Shown piece after piece: positions 9,021 to 18,109 of a stretch of DNA of 64,000 nucleotides; positions within the stretch are counted from its first letter, which is position 1, and each line of letters starts with the position of its first letter. Made by a program: the position numbers and the translations under genes. The stretch comes from Burkholderiaceae bacterium. GTDB lineage: Bacteria; Pseudomonadota; Gammaproteobacteria; Burkholderiales; Burkholderiaceae_C. The stretch covers positions 1 through 64,000 of the forward strand of contig JAUYTN010000045.1 of assembly GCA_030695205.1 (NCBI GenBank), read 5' to 3'. Under the pieces are notes generated by a model. It was not told where the DNA came from. It worked only from the letters and a program-made list of their open reading frames with translations, and did not search any database.

Positions 9021-10828
9021 TCTTCCACCTGCAAAATGGCCAGAAAGGCTTCCTGGGGCACTTCCACCGAGCCGATCTGTTTCATGCGTTTTTTGCCTGC
9101 CTTTTGCTTCTCAAGCAGCTTGCGCTTGCGGGAAATGTCACCGCCGTAGCACTTGGCCAGCACGTTTTTGCGCAGAGCCTTGATGGACTCGCGGGCAATG
9201 ATGTTGCCCCCGATAGCGGCCTGGATGGCCACATCAAACATCTGGCGGCTGATGATTTCGCGCATTTTGGCCACCACCGCCCGCCCCCGGTACTGGGACT
9301 GGCTGCGGTGAACGATGATGGACAGGGCGTCAACTTTCTCGCCGTTCAGCAGAATGTCCACCTTCACCACATCGGATGGCCGGTACTCCTTGAACTCGTA
9401 GTCCATGGAGGCGTAGCCCCGGCTGACCGATTTGAGCTTGTCAAAGAAGTCGAGCACGATTTCGCCAAGCGGCATGTCGTAGGTCAGCATGACCTGCTTG
9501 CCGTGGTAGGCCATGTTGAGCTGCATGCCGCGCTTCTGATTGGCCAGTGTCATGACCGCACCCACATAGTCCTGCGGCATGTAGAGGTGGACGGTGACGA
9601 TGGGTTCGCGGATTTCTTCTATCTTGCCCTGCTCGGGCATTTTGGACGGGTTCTCGACCATGATGACCTCGCCATCGCCCCTGACCACCTGGTACACCAC
9701 ACTGGGCGCGGTGGTGATGAGGTCCTGGTCAAACTCGCGCTCCAGCCGCTCTTGCACGATTTCCATGTGCAACAGGCCCAAAAATCCGCAGCGGAAACCA
9801 AAGCCCAGCGCCTGGGACACCTCGGGCTCGTACTGCAGCGACGCGTCGTTGAGTTTGAGCTTCTCAAGGGCGTCGCGCAGAGAGTCGTATTGGTTGGCCT
9901 CGGTCGGGTACAGACCGGCAAACACCTGAGGCTGCACCTCTTTGAAGCCGGGCAAAGCCTCGGTGGCAGTGAGTGCAGCACCCCCAGTACCAGCCTTGAC
10001 CAAGGTGACGGTGTCGCCCACTTTGGCAGCCTGCAACTCTTTGATGCCCGCAATAATGAAACCCACCTCTCCCGCCTCCAGCGACGGGCGGGGCTGGGTG
10101 CTGGGGGTGAACACCCCGAGGTTGTCGGCGTTGTACATGGCGCCAGAGGCCATCATTTTGATGCGCTCACCCTTGGCCAGGCGCCCATCGACCACCCGCA
10201 CCAGCATGACCACGCCCACGTAGGCGTCGAACCAGCTGTCGATGATCATGGCGCGCAGCGGGCCCGCCGGGTTGCCTTTGGGCGCAGGGACCTGGGCCAC
10301 AATGGCCTCCAGAATCTCGTCGATGCCAAGCCCGGTTTTGGCCGAGCACGGAATGGCATCGCTGGCGTCAATGCCAATGACATCCTCAATCTCGGCGCGG
10401 GCGTTGTCCGGGTCTGCGTTGGGCAAATCCATTTTGTTGAGCACGGGCACCACCGTCACACCCAGGTCAAGGGCGGTGTAGCAGTTGGCCACGGTTTGCG
10501 CCTCCACACCCTGGCTGGCATCCACCACCAGCAACGCGCCTTCGCAGGCCGACAGGGAACGGGACACCTCGTAGGAAAAGTCCACATGCCCAGGGGTGTC
10601 GATCAGGTTGAGGTTGTACACCTGACCGTCCTTGGCGGTGTAGTGCAGCGCGGCGGTTTGCGCCTTGATGGTGATGCCGCGCTCCTTCTCGATGTCCATG
10701 GAGTCGAGGACCTGCTCGCTCATTTCGCGGGCGGCCAACCCGCCGCAGCGCTGGATCAGGCGATCGGCCAGGGTGGACTTGCCATGGTCAATGTGGGCAA
10801 TGATGGAAAAGTTGCGAATGTGGTGCAT
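9017..10828 (-). CDS. lepA: Elongation factor 4 (LepA)
   Basis: Ribosome-binding GTPase homologous to EF-G. It can back-translocate ribosomes and affects 30S biogenesis and translation under stress. I place the start at the ATG at 10828, giving 603 residues beginning [19 protein letters not shown], which matches the family; an upstream in-frame extension to 10954 reads through a terminator-like hairpin and is rejected. G motifs are visible: AHIDHGKST (G1), DTPGHVDF (G3) and NKMDLP (G4). The LepA-specific C-terminal domain ends [20 protein letters not shown]. It overlaps lepB by four bases. The short leader carries a strong hairpin with a T-run (10864-10890). Confidence 0.97.
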   Translation of the reverse strand: MHHIRNFSIIAHIDHGKSTLADRLIQRCGGLAAREMSEQVLDSMDIEKERGITIKAQTAALHYTAKDGQVYNLNLIDTPGHVDFSYEVSRSLSACEGALLVVDASQGVEAQTVANCYTALDLGVTVVPVLNKMDLPNADPDNARAEIEDVIGIDASDAIPCSAKTGLGIDEILEAIVAQVPAPKGNPAGPLRAMIIDSWFDAYVGVVMLVRVVDGRLAKGERIKMMASGAMYNADNLGVFTPSTQPRPSLEAGEVGFIIAGIKELQAAKVGDTVTLVKAGTGGAALTATEALPGFKEVQPQVFAGLYPTEANQYDSLRDALEKLKLNDASLQYEPEVSQALGFGFRCGFLGLLHMEIVQERLEREFDQDLITTAPSVVYQVVRGDGEVIMVENPSKMPEQGKIEEIREPIVTVHLYMPQDYVGAVMTLANQKRGMQLNMAYHGKQVMLTYDMPLGEIVLDFFDKLKSVSRGYASMDYEFKEYRPSDVVKVDILLNGEKVDALSIIVHRSQSQYRGRAVVAKMREIISRQMFDVAIQAAIGGNIIARESIKALRKNVLAKCYGGDISRKRKLLEKQKAGKKRMKQIGSVEVPQEAFLAILQVED

Positions 10829-10863
10829 CTGAAAAGGCCTTGGACAGCGGGTACAACGGCCAG

Positions 10864-10890
10864 AAAAAAGCGCGCCACCTGAGGGCGCGC
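10864..10890 (-). terminator. Rho-independent terminator between mucD and lepA
   Basis: On the minus strand: a perfect stem GCGCGCC / GGCGCGC (10870-10890) with a 7-base loop, followed by six T residues or near to it. It lies about 150 bases past the mucD stop and only 35 bases before the lepA ATG. It should end the rpoE-rseA-rseB-mucD transcript, but any lepA transcript started upstream of it must also pass through it. Confidence 0.8.
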
Positions 10891-11042
10891 GAGATACGAA
10901 GTGGATACGGATGGCCAGCGGACATCGGTAGCTACCGGCAATGGAGTTGGGCACGCCCCCACCGCAGCGGCCAATTTTAGCGTGCGCGGTGGTTGACCGG
11001 CCCCCTCTGCCTCCAGCTACCTGTACCGGCTGGCACCGGTGC
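10891..11042 (-). promoter_or_regulatory. mucD-lepA intergenic region, candidate lepA promoter
   Basis: The gap between mucD and the terminator hairpin. A TAAAAT hexamer (minus strand, 10974-10979) could be a -10 box; no convincing -35 box lies at the right distance. If it is used, the lepA transcript begins before the terminator hairpin. Weak evidence. Confidence 0.3.
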
Positions 11043-12545
11043 TTACCGGCCCTGGGGGCGAATCACGGCGTACTGCGCCCACTCGCCCCGGCGCACCAGC
11101 ACATTGATGGAGCGGGTTTTGTCCATGCGGGCCATCACCGTCTCCACATCTTTGACGGAGGCGACCTCGGTGTTGGCCAGCGCGGTGATGACATCGCCCT
11201 CGCGCAAACCCGCCCGGGCGGCCGGGCCTTCGGCGGCATCGACGCGCACGCCGCCCTTGATTTTCATCTCGCTGCGCTGCAGCTCGGTCAGGTCGGACAG
11301 CGTCAGCCCAAGGTGCTTGACCGCTGCAGACGCTGCGGGCTTGGCCTGGGGGCCAGACGGGCGCGAGCTGGCCGAAGCTTGTTTGTCGGGCTCCATCTCG
11401 CCAATGACGATGGTCAGCTCTTTGGCCGCTCCACGTCGGAACACCGACAGGGTGGTTCGGGTACCAGGCTTGGTGTTGCCCACCATGCGCGGCAGATCCA
11501 CCGACTTGTCGATGCTTCGACCATCGAACTTGAGGATGATGTCCCCCGGCTCCAGACCGGCCTTGGCCGCTGGCGAGCCTGGCTCCACGCCACGCACCAG
11601 GGCACCTTTCACATCGCCCAAACCGATGGACTCAGCCACATCCTTGGGCACCTGGTCAATGGACACCCCGATGCGGCCCCTCACCACCCGACCTGTGGTG
11701 CGCAGCTGGTCAGACACGCGCATGGCTTCGTCGATCGGAATGGCGAACGAAATGCCCATGAAACCGCCGGAGCGGCTGTAAATCTGGCTGTTGATACCCA
11801 CCACCTCACCGCGCATGTTGATGAGTGGCCCGCCCGAGTTGCCGGGGTTGATGGCGACATCCGTCTGGATAAACGGCAGGTAGTCCCCGGTGTCGCGCTG
11901 CTTTGCACTGACAATGCCCGCCGTGACCGAGTTCTCCAGCCCGAAGGGCGAGCCAATGGCCATGACCCACTCACCGACACGGATGCGGCCCGCGTCGCCA
12001 ATGCGAACCGCGGGCAGGTCCAATGCATCGATTTTGACCACTGCCACATCGGTGCGCTTGTCCGCACCAATGACGCGGGCCTTGAACTCGCGCTTGTCGG
12101 GCAGGGTGACCAGCAGCTCGTCCGCACCGTCCACCACATGGGCGTTGGTCATGATGAAGCCATCGGAAGACAGCACAAACCCTGAACCCACACCAGTGGG
12201 CCGCTCTTCTTCCTGAGGACCACCGCCCTCTGGCCGAGGGCCGCGCTGCACACCCGGCGGAATGGGAATGCCAAAGCGCCTGAAAAACTCCAGCATCTGC
12301 TCGTCTGGGCCGGCTGCGGGCACGGCCCGGGTGCGCTCCAGGGTTCGGATGTTCACCACCGAAGGCCCCACCAGATCCACGAGTTCGGTGAAATCCGGCA
12401 AGCCGCGCACCAACACGGGGGCACTGGCAGGAGACACAGCCGCCTGTGGCTGAGCCCACGCCGGCGAACCGGCCCACAACCCCACACCCAGCGCGAGGGC
12501 ACAACGGCCCACCACAGCAGCCGACTTCAACTTCAATGCCTGCAT
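11043..12545 (-). CDS. mucD: Periplasmic serine protease MucD/DegP-like (HtrA family)
   Basis: Periplasmic protease/chaperone of the HtrA family, degrading misfolded envelope proteins and, in the MucD branch, restraining the sigma-E response. The 500-residue protein has a signal peptide (1-32, cleavage after AWA), a trypsin-like domain with the triad His136 (TNAHVV), Asp166 (RTDVAVV) and Ser237 (GNSGGP), and two PDZ domains (about 285-385 and 410-495). A Pro/Gly/Glu-rich loop (98-117) precedes the protease core. It is the last gene of rpoE-rseA-rseB-mucD, the arrangement of the Pseudomonas algU-mucABD cluster, and is followed by a terminator. Numbering assumes the ATG at 12545. Confidence 0.95.
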   Translation of the reverse strand: MQALKLKSAAVVGRCALALGVGLWAGSPAWAQPQAAVSPASAPVLVRGLPDFTELVDLVGPSVVNIRTLERTRAVPAAGPDEQMLEFFRRFGIPIPPGVQRGPRPEGGGPQEEERPTGVGSGFVLSSDGFIMTNAHVVDGADELLVTLPDKREFKARVIGADKRTDVAVVKIDALDLPAVRIGDAGRIRVGEWVMAIGSPFGLENSVTAGIVSAKQRDTGDYLPFIQTDVAINPGNSGGPLINMRGEVVGINSQIYSRSGGFMGISFAIPIDEAMRVSDQLRTTGRVVRGRIGVSIDQVPKDVAESIGLGDVKGALVRGVEPGSPAAKAGLEPGDIILKFDGRSIDKSVDLPRMVGNTKPGTRTTLSVFRRGAAKELTIVIGEMEPDKQASASSRPSGPQAKPAASAAVKHLGLTLSDLTELQRSEMKIKGGVRVDAAEGPAARAGLREGDVITALANTEVASVKDVETVMARMDKTRSINVLVRRGEWAQYAVIRPQGR

Positions 12546-12613
12546 GTCAAACCTTTTCTTCAGTCAATGATCCCGACGAACGCCATGTGTCCGATGGAAC
12601 TGGCAGCAGCAAC

Positions 12614-13663
12614 TCACGGAATCCGTTCCAACACCTGGCTGAACCGCAGCAAGGTCCCCATGGGTACCTCACCCACCGCCGTCAGCCAATAAGCATCCAG
12701 GCGCCGCGCCAGCGACTGGGTAGCGCCTGCCGACAGCTGCACCTCTGCACCGTGCTCCTTGGGGTCAAACGGCTCTACAAACAGCGACACCGATGCCAAC
12801 CCGTCAGAAAACACCCACTGCATAGACCCACTGGGCGGCTTACCGCCAGCCCCTTGGCTGGCTGGCTCCACCCGCTTGGCAGGCAGCACATGCACCGCAG
12901 AACTGGCGTAGCCCGGTACGGGCTGGCGCAACCGCCACCCCAGCGCCTCGGCGGTGCTGCGTGGCAGACTGAGTTGCTGCACCTTGTAGCCAGGCCTGGG
13001 CTTCATGAGCTTGGCCAGTTGGTCCACTCTGACCGACGCATCCAGATTGAGTTCCGAAAACGCCACCTGTTCCAGCACGCGCTGTTGGGCATCCAGGGTT
13101 TGCAGCTTGAGCACCAGGCCAGTTTTCTTCTCTGCCCACACCCGGTAGCCAAACCTCAGGCCATCGCGCGGCTGCAGCTCCCAGACATCGGCCTCGAAAC
13201 CGGCCACCCGCTCCGCTGCGCCCACGCCGCGTAAGGCATACCAGTCGGCCAGCCGCTGGTCGGTGGAGTGGAGCATGGCCGGAAACAGGCCCAACGACTC
13301 GCGCCGCTCCACGAGTGTGAGCCGCTCCTCAGGCACAAAGGTCATGACCTCATCGTTGCGCCGCACCGTGGTGCGGGGCGGGCCAGACAGTGCATCGACC
13401 CGCTCCAGCTGCTGAGACCCGTCGCACACATGCCAGATGCGCGCCGACGACATCACCGAGCCCGCAGACACCACAAAGGTGCCCGTATAGGCCCGGTTGC
13501 GCGAGGCCTCATTGAGCCTGAGCAGCCATGCCGACACATCGCCGTCGGACTGGGCGGCTGCAGCCGTTGCAGCGGGGGCTTGGGCAATAGCTACATCTGT
13601 AGCTAACAATCCTTTACATACAAGCGCAAACAGGCAAAAATACTTATGAAAATGTGGCGTCAT
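12614..13663 (-). CDS. rseB: Sigma-E regulatory protein RseB/MucB
   Basis: Periplasmic protein that binds the anti-sigma factor RseA and protects it from proteolysis until mislocalised lipoprotein or LPS signals release it. The 349-residue protein fits MucB/RseB: a signal peptide (about 1-28), an LolA-like lipid-binding domain (SAWLLRLNEASRNRAYTGTFVV onward, residues 44-210), and a smaller C-terminal domain (about 225-345). The secretion signal is partly encoded by a copy of the dispersed AGCT-N17-AAGCG element (13598-13642), here on the opposite strand, so the hydrophobic segment is encoded by AT-rich DNA unlike its neighbours. It lies between rseA and mucD on the same strand. Confidence 0.92.
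   Translation of the reverse strand: MTPHFHKYFCLFALVCKGLLATDVAIAQAPAATAAAAQSDGDVSAWLLRLNEASRNRAYTGTFVVSAGSVMSSARIWHVCDGSQQLERVDALSGPPRTTVRRNDEVMTFVPEERLTLVERRESLGLFPAMLHSTDQRLADWYALRGVGAAERVAGFEADVWELQPRDGLRFGYRVWAEKKTGLVLKLQTLDAQQRVLEQVAFSELNLDASVRVDQLAKLMKPRPGYKVQQLSLPRSTAEALGWRLRQPVPGYASSAVHVLPAKRVEPASQGAGGKPPSGSMQWVFSDGLASVSLFVEPFDPKEHGAEVQLSAGATQSLARRLDAYWLTAVGEVPMGTLLRFSQVLERIP
13598..13642 (+). repeat. Dispersed AGCT-N17-AAGCG element, copy 2 (in rseB signal peptide)
   Basis: On the plus strand: TGTAGCTAACAAT, eight variable bases, TACAAGCGCAAA, then an A-rich end. It lies within the rseB signal-peptide codons and is antisense to that gene. A second partial TAGCTA lies 13 bases upstream. 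Confidence 0.7.
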
Positions 13664-13689
13664 AGCGGTCGTGCGATGGCGAAACGTCT

Positions 13690-14457
13690 TCAGCGCTTGT
13701 GCGCCTCAAACGTGGCGTTGCGCATGAAGCCGGTGGGCACCTGCAGCGCCGATGCGCCACCCGCCTGCCGGTGGGCCTGCATAAGCGCCTCCAGGCGGGG
13801 GTCGCGCAGCATGTGGCCATTCGGTGTGGATACCAACACACCGGCCACGGCGGGCACCGTGTCAGCAGCCAGCATGGAGGCGCCAATCGCCACGGCAGCG
13901 GCTTGCGGCGCGGGTGTGGTGTGGGCCGCCAGCTCGGTGCCACCCGACAGCGCACCAGGCAAGGAACCAGGCACGCCTGACAGTCCCCACGCCACGCCCA
14001 ACACCGCCACCACCGAAGCCAGCCCGGATACCAACTTCCACCGAAACACCCCATCGTTGGCGGCCTCCCGGTGCCGTGGCCGCAGCGCAACCACAGCGTG
14101 TTCGGGTAGACGGTCCTGCTCGGGCAGGGGCTCAGGCACCGCCACCCCGCCCGCCCGCTGGACGATGTGCGCCGCTGTGCGCCGCGCGGCAGAGGCATGG
14201 AGTGCGTTCATTGACGACACAAATGGCTCGCTGGGCACTGCCCGCAATGCTTCGCCAATGAGGTGGTAGCGGTGCCACGCCTCGCTGAGCTCGGGTGACC
14301 CGAGATCGTTGGACACCTCGCCTGCAGACAAGGCGCCGTCCATATAGGCGGAGACGCGTGCCGACACATCGTCGGTGGCATCGGTGGCATCGGTGGTGCC
14401 GGTGGCATCGGCATGGTGGGGTTCCACACGGCCAGTTGGGGCTTGCAAGGTGTTCAT
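13690..14457 (-). CDS. rseA: Anti-sigma-E factor RseA/MucA
   Basis: Inner-membrane anti-sigma factor that holds sigma-E inactive at its cytoplasmic N-terminus and is cut in response to envelope stress. The 255-residue protein has the conserved N-terminal domain (SARVSAYMDGALSAGEVSND and WHRYHLIGEALR, about residues 30-75), a linker, one hydrophobic segment (VSGLASVVAVLGVAWGLSGV, about 143-163) and a periplasmic part that ends with the conserved QVPTGFMRNATFE-type tail. Upstream is rpoE (gap 35 bases) and downstream rseB, so sigma factor, anti-sigma and co-regulator are in one operon. Confidence 0.92.
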   Translation of the reverse strand: MNTLQAPTGRVEPHHADATGTTDATDATDDVSARVSAYMDGALSAGEVSNDLGSPELSEAWHRYHLIGEALRAVPSEPFVSSMNALHASAARRTAAHIVQRAGGVAVPEPLPEQDRLPEHAVVALRPRHREAANDGVFRWKLVSGLASVVAVLGVAWGLSGVPGSLPGALSGGTELAAHTTPAPQAAAVAIGASMLAADTVPAVAGVLVSTPNGHMLRDPRLEALMQAHRQAGGASALQVPTGFMRNATFEAHKR

Positions 14458-14492
14458 GGCGCTATCTTTCTGCGGGTGATCGGACCCACGGG

Positions 14493-15146
14493 TTACCAGC
14501 GTTTGCCAGCCTGCCGGTTCAGCATGGGCTTGATCCGGGCCGAGATCGCCTCCCTGGCCCTGAAAATGCGTGAGCGCACGGTGCCAATGGGGCAGTCGAG
14601 CGCCTGTGCAATTTCGTCGTAGCTCATGCCTTCAATTTCGCGCAACGCAATGGCTTGTCGCAACTCTTCGGGCAGCGCATCCATCGCGGCATTCACCGCC
14701 AGGGCAATTTCTTTACTGGCCAGTATGGCCTCAGGGGTCGCGGTGTCTGCGCTGCCCAGGCTTTGTTCGTGATCGGCGCCAGAAGTTTCATCATCGTCAT
14801 TGGCCCTGAGCGCAGACATGCTCACGGTGGGGTCCCTCTTCAGGTCCATCAGGTGTTTCTTGGCGGTGTTGACGGCAATGCGGTAGAGCCAGGTGTAGAA
14901 CTGTGAATCACCCCTGAACTGGGGCAAAGCGCGGTACGCGCGGATGAAGGTCTCCTGGGCAATGTCGGGCACCAGGTCCACATCCCTGACCATGCGGCCA
15001 ATCAGCCGCTCCACCCGGCGCTGGTACTTCAAGAACAGCAGCTCGAATGCCCGGTGATCACCCGCTGCGGCGCGCTCGACCAGCTCGGTATCGACGTTGA
15101 CAGGCCGAGGGGGCGGGGTGGGATCGGAAATGGAGGTTGGGTTCAT
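14493..15146 (-). CDS. rpoE: RNA polymerase sigma-E (RpoE/AlgU)
   Basis: Extracytoplasmic-function sigma factor for envelope stress. The start is the ATG at 15146, giving 217 residues; the longer frame to 15329 runs into the preceding gene. Region 2 (HRAFELLFLKYQRRVERLIGR, then VPDIAQETFIRAYRALPQFRG and YTWLYRIAVNTAKKHL) and region 4 (ALPEELRQAIALREIEGMSYDEIAQALDCPIGTVRSRIFRAREAI) are both complete. Residues 110-135 form an acidic linker. The regulators rseA, rseB and mucD follow directly. I see no sigma-E-type GAACTT box in the short gap upstream, so it may be read from further up or from the fab side. Confidence 0.96.
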   Translation of the reverse strand: MNPTSISDPTPPPRPVNVDTELVERAAAGDHRAFELLFLKYQRRVERLIGRMVRDVDLVPDIAQETFIRAYRALPQFRGDSQFYTWLYRIAVNTAKKHLMDLKRDPTVSMSALRANDDDETSGADHEQSLGSADTATPEAILASKEIALAVNAAMDALPEELRQAIALREIEGMSYDEIAQALDCPIGTVRSRIFRAREAISARIKPMLNRQAGKRW

Positions 15147-15195
15147 GGGGGTGTTGGCGCCGGAATATACCCGAGCCCCCGGTGGCAACAGCCGC

Positions 15196-15711
15196 TCAGC
15201 CGCTGCGTGCGGCGCGATCGGTCCATGTGGCATGGGCGACCAGGGCGCGGCAGAGCGCCACCCAGCGCACCGGCAAGGTCGATTGCTCGACCCAGACCCA
15301 GCTGGCAGCCACCGACCCAGGGTGTGCATGCAGCCGCAGCAGCCGCCAGCCGCCCCACCCCACAGGGCAGGTCAGCGCCCGCAGGGGCACATCGAAGCTG
15401 CCATCGGAGGTGCTCCACCACCACTGCGCTGGCCCCGACACACCATCGGCACCACCGCCACCCGCATGGTCCGCACCAGCCTCGGAATCGGGCACCCACG
15501 ACAACCACCCCTGCGGCGCATGGTGCCACTGGCCCCAGGCCCAGGCCAACACCCCCCAGCCCAACAGTGCAACACCCAGCCATGGAACGGTATCGAGCCG
15601 GGTGATCCAGGGAAACAGCGGACAGGTGATGAGCTGCTGCACACCGACCGCCACCGTCAGCAGCACCAACCACCGGCGCTGGATACAAGAACGCCCCACC
15701 GGATAAGACAC
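15196..15711 (-). CDS. Hypothetical two-helix membrane protein (YgfX/CptA-like)
   Basis: A 171-residue protein between fabF and rpoE, where related bacteria carry a similar small gene. It has two hydrophobic helices (about 14-32 and 43-61) and a Trp-rich soluble part ending with WVWVEQSTLPVRWVALCRAL, which resembles the C-terminal pattern of YgfX/CptA-type proteins (Trp-rich strand, then a Leu/Arg helix). That family includes a toxin-like protein acting on cell-division filaments and a partner of succinate dehydrogenase maturation; neither role is indicated here. Residues 78-92 are a Gly/Asp/Ala-rich insert. Co-oriented with fabF (45 bases away) and rpoE. Gene call likely, function unknown. 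Confidence 0.65.
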   Translation of the reverse strand: MSYPVGRSCIQRRWLVLLTVAVGVQQLITCPLFPWITRLDTVPWLGVALLGWGVLAWAWGQWHHAPQGWLSWVPDSEAGADHAGGGGADGVSGPAQWWWSTSDGSFDVPLRALTCPVGWGGWRLLRLHAHPGSVAASWVWVEQSTLPVRWVALCRALVAHATWTDRAARSG

Positions 15712-15756
15712 CGATGGGGCGTGGCGGGTAGGCAGAGGCAGAACAGCCGCCCGTTG

Positions 15757-17004
15757 TCAGACGAAGCGCTTGAACACCAGAGACCCGTTGGTGCCACCGA
15801 AGCCGAAGTTGTTTTTCAGGGCCACATCGATCTTCATGTCCCGCGCGGTGTTGGCGCAGTAGTCAAGGTCACACTCCGGGTCCTGATTGAACAGGTTGGT
15901 AGTAGGCGGGCTCTTCTGATGGTGCAGGGCCAGCACAGTGACCACGCTCTCAAACCCACCAGCACCCCCCAACAGATGCCCCGTCATGGACTTGGTGGAA
16001 TTGACCACCACACGCCGTGCATGGTCGCCCAGCGCGGCTTTGATGGCGTTGGTTTCGTTCACATCGCCCAGCGGGGTGGACGTGCCATGTGCGTTGACGT
16101 AATCCACCTGGTCGGGGTTGACGCCTGCATTGCGCAGCGCATTGAGCATGGCACGCCGGGGGCCGTCCATGTTGGGTGCTGTCATGTGGCCGGCGTCGGC
16201 ACTCATGCCATAACCACCCAGCTCGGCGTAAATTTTGGCGCCCCGCGCTTTGGCGTGTTCGTACTCTTCAAGCACCAGCACACCCGCGCCCTCGCCCAGC
16301 ACGAAGCCGTCGCGGTCGCGGTCCCAAGGACGGGACGCAGTGGCTGGATCGTCATTGCGGGTGCTGAGGGCACGCATGGCTGCGAAGCCACCCACACCCA
16401 ACGGCGACACCGTGGCCTCGGATCCGCCAGCCACCACCACATCGGCGTCGCCGTACTCGATTTTGCGGCTGGCCTCACCGATGCAGTGCAAGCCGGTGGT
16501 GCAGGCCGTAACGACCGCCAGATTCGGGCCTTTGAAGCCGAACCGGATGGACACATGGCCAGAAATCATGTTGATGATGGAAGCTGGCACGAAAAACGGA
16601 GAAATCCGCCGTGCGCCTCTGCTGACCAGTTCATCGCGCATCGACTCGATGAGCGGCAGACCGCCAATACCCGAGCCAATGATGCACCCGATGCGGGTGG
16701 CTTCTTCTTCTCCGAGCGCATCACCCACCGGCAGACCCGCGTCCGCCACTGCCTGGGCCGCAGCCGCAATGCCGTAGTGGATGAAGGTATCCATGGTGCG
16801 GGCCTCTTTCGCACTCATGTAGTCATCGAGGTTGAAATCCTTGACCTGACCTGCAATTTTGCAGGCGTAGGTAGAGGCATCGAAATGCGTGATCGGGCCA
16901 ATCCCTGACTGACCGACCAGCAAATTGGCCCAAGCCTGGCTGACCGTGTTGCCCACGGGGCTCACACAGCCCAGGCCGGTGACGACGACACGGCGGCGGC
17001 TCAT
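15757..17004 (-). CDS. fabF: Beta-ketoacyl-ACP synthase II (FabF)
   Basis: Elongating condensing enzyme of type II fatty-acid synthesis: condenses malonyl-ACP with acyl-ACP. The 415-residue protein starts [16 protein letters not shown] and has the active-site Cys168 (TACTTGLH), His306 ([11 protein letters not shown]) and His343 ([12 protein letters not shown]), the Cys-His-His triad of KAS I/II. The gene lies seven bases after acpP, its carrier protein, and belongs to plsX-fabH-fabD-fabG-acpP-fabF. It is followed by the YgfX-like gene and then rpoE, so lipid synthesis and envelope-stress control are adjacent and co-oriented. Confidence 0.97.
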   Translation of the reverse strand: MSRRRVVVTGLGCVSPVGNTVSQAWANLLVGQSGIGPITHFDASTYACKIAGQVKDFNLDDYMSAKEARTMDTFIHYGIAAAAQAVADAGLPVGDALGEEEATRIGCIIGSGIGGLPLIESMRDELVSRGARRISPFFVPASIINMISGHVSIRFGFKGPNLAVVTACTTGLHCIGEASRKIEYGDADVVVAGGSEATVSPLGVGGFAAMRALSTRNDDPATASRPWDRDRDGFVLGEGAGVLVLEEYEHAKARGAKIYAELGGYGMSADAGHMTAPNMDGPRRAMLNALRNAGVNPDQVDYVNAHGTSTPLGDVNETNAIKAALGDHARRVVVNSTKSMTGHLLGGAGGFESVVTVLALHHQKSPPTTNLFNQDPECDLDYCANTARDMKIDVALKNNFGFGGTNGSLVFKRFV

Positions 17005-17011
17005 GCGACGT

Positions 17012-17269
<258 letters not shown>

Positions 17270-17285
17270 TTAAAAACAGACCGCC

Positions 17286-17314
17286 ATTTTAGCCGCGACC
17301 AGAGAGTGCTCTCT
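17286..17314 (-). promoter_or_regulatory. acpP: Candidate acpP promoter with a dyad at the -35 position
   Basis: On the minus strand: a TAAAAT -10-like box (17286-17291). The -35 position holds a dyad, AGAGAG-TG-CTCTCT on the plus strand (17301-17314), instead of TTGACA, which could be an operator or activator site. It lies 35-63 bases upstream of the acpP start. Confidence 0.4.
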
Positions 17315-17359
17315 AAACGGCCCGCCGGGCGGTTGACCGGCGACTGGACACCCCATGGG

Positions 17360-18109
17360 TCACCCCATGAACATGCCGCCATTGATGTGCCACTCTTGCC
17401 CGGTGACGTAGCCGGCCAGGGGGCTGGCCAAAAACGCCACCGCATGCGCGATGTCGGCTGGTTTACCCAGGTGTCCGAGGGGGATTTGCCCCAGCAGAGC
17501 CTGTTGCTGCGCCTCGGGCAGCTTGGATGTCATGTCGGTCTCAATGAAGCCGGGGGCAATGCAATTGACCGTGATGCGCCGACTGCCCAGTTCCCGGGCC
17601 AGGGCACGGGTCATGCCCGCCACACCGGCTTTGGCAGCGGCGTAGTTGGCCTGACCGGCATTGCCCGAGGCACCCACCACGCTGGTGATGGACACAATGC
17701 GACCGTAGCGCTGCTTCATCATGGGCCGCATCACCGAGCGGCTCATGCGGAATACCGCCTTGAGATTGGTGTCGAGCACCGCGTCCCAGTCTTCGTCCTT
17801 CATGCGCATGGCCAGGGTGTCTCGGGTGATGCCTGCGTTGTTGACGAGGATGTGCAAAGCCCCATGGGTCTTGACCAGCGTGTCCACCAGCGCCTCGCCG
17901 GCGGAGGCATCGTTCACATCGAGGGTGGCTCCGGCGCAGCCCGGGTACGCCGCCAGGTTAGCGGTGATTCTGGTCGCACCTTCATCGGTGGTGGCGGTGC
18001 CAGTCACCAGAACGCCCTGGCGGGCCAACTCCAGTGCGATGGCGGCGCCAATGCCGCGAGAGGCGCCGGTGACCAGGGCCACCTGGCCCTGGAATGCAAT
18101 TTCTGTCAT
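17360..18109 (-). CDS. fabG: 3-oxoacyl-ACP reductase FabG
   Basis: NADPH-dependent reductase of the fatty-acid elongation cycle. Start at the ATG 18109, giving 249 residues (MTEIAFQGQVALVTGASRGIG); a longer frame to 18274 lies inside fabD and is rejected because 18106-18109 is a four-base stop/start overlap with fabD. It has the cofactor motif TGASRGIG, the NNAGIT motif, the Ser at SITSVVG, and YAAAKAG with catalytic Tyr and Lys. The C-terminus PLAGYVTGQEWHINGGMFMG is characteristic of FabG. Operon partner of fabD upstream and acpP downstream. Confidence 0.97.
   Translation of the reverse strand: MTEIAFQGQVALVTGASRGIGAAIALELARQGVLVTGTATTDEGATRITANLAAYPGCAGATLDVNDASAGEALVDTLVKTHGALHILVNNAGITRDTLAMRMKDEDWDAVLDTNLKAVFRMSRSVMRPMMKQRYGRIVSITSVVGASGNAGQANYAAAKAGVAGMTRALARELGSRRITVNCIAPGFIETDMTSKLPEAQQQALLGQIPLGHLGKPADIAHAVAFLASPLAGYVTGQEWHINGGMFMG

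Noticed and set aside
9104..10882. 592-codon plus-strand frame
   Set aside because: Antisense to lepA, His/Gly/Val-rich with no family features; a shadow of a clear gene.
15097..16908. 603-codon plus-strand frame
   Set aside because: Covers fabF and its neighbour in antisense; no recognisable protein.
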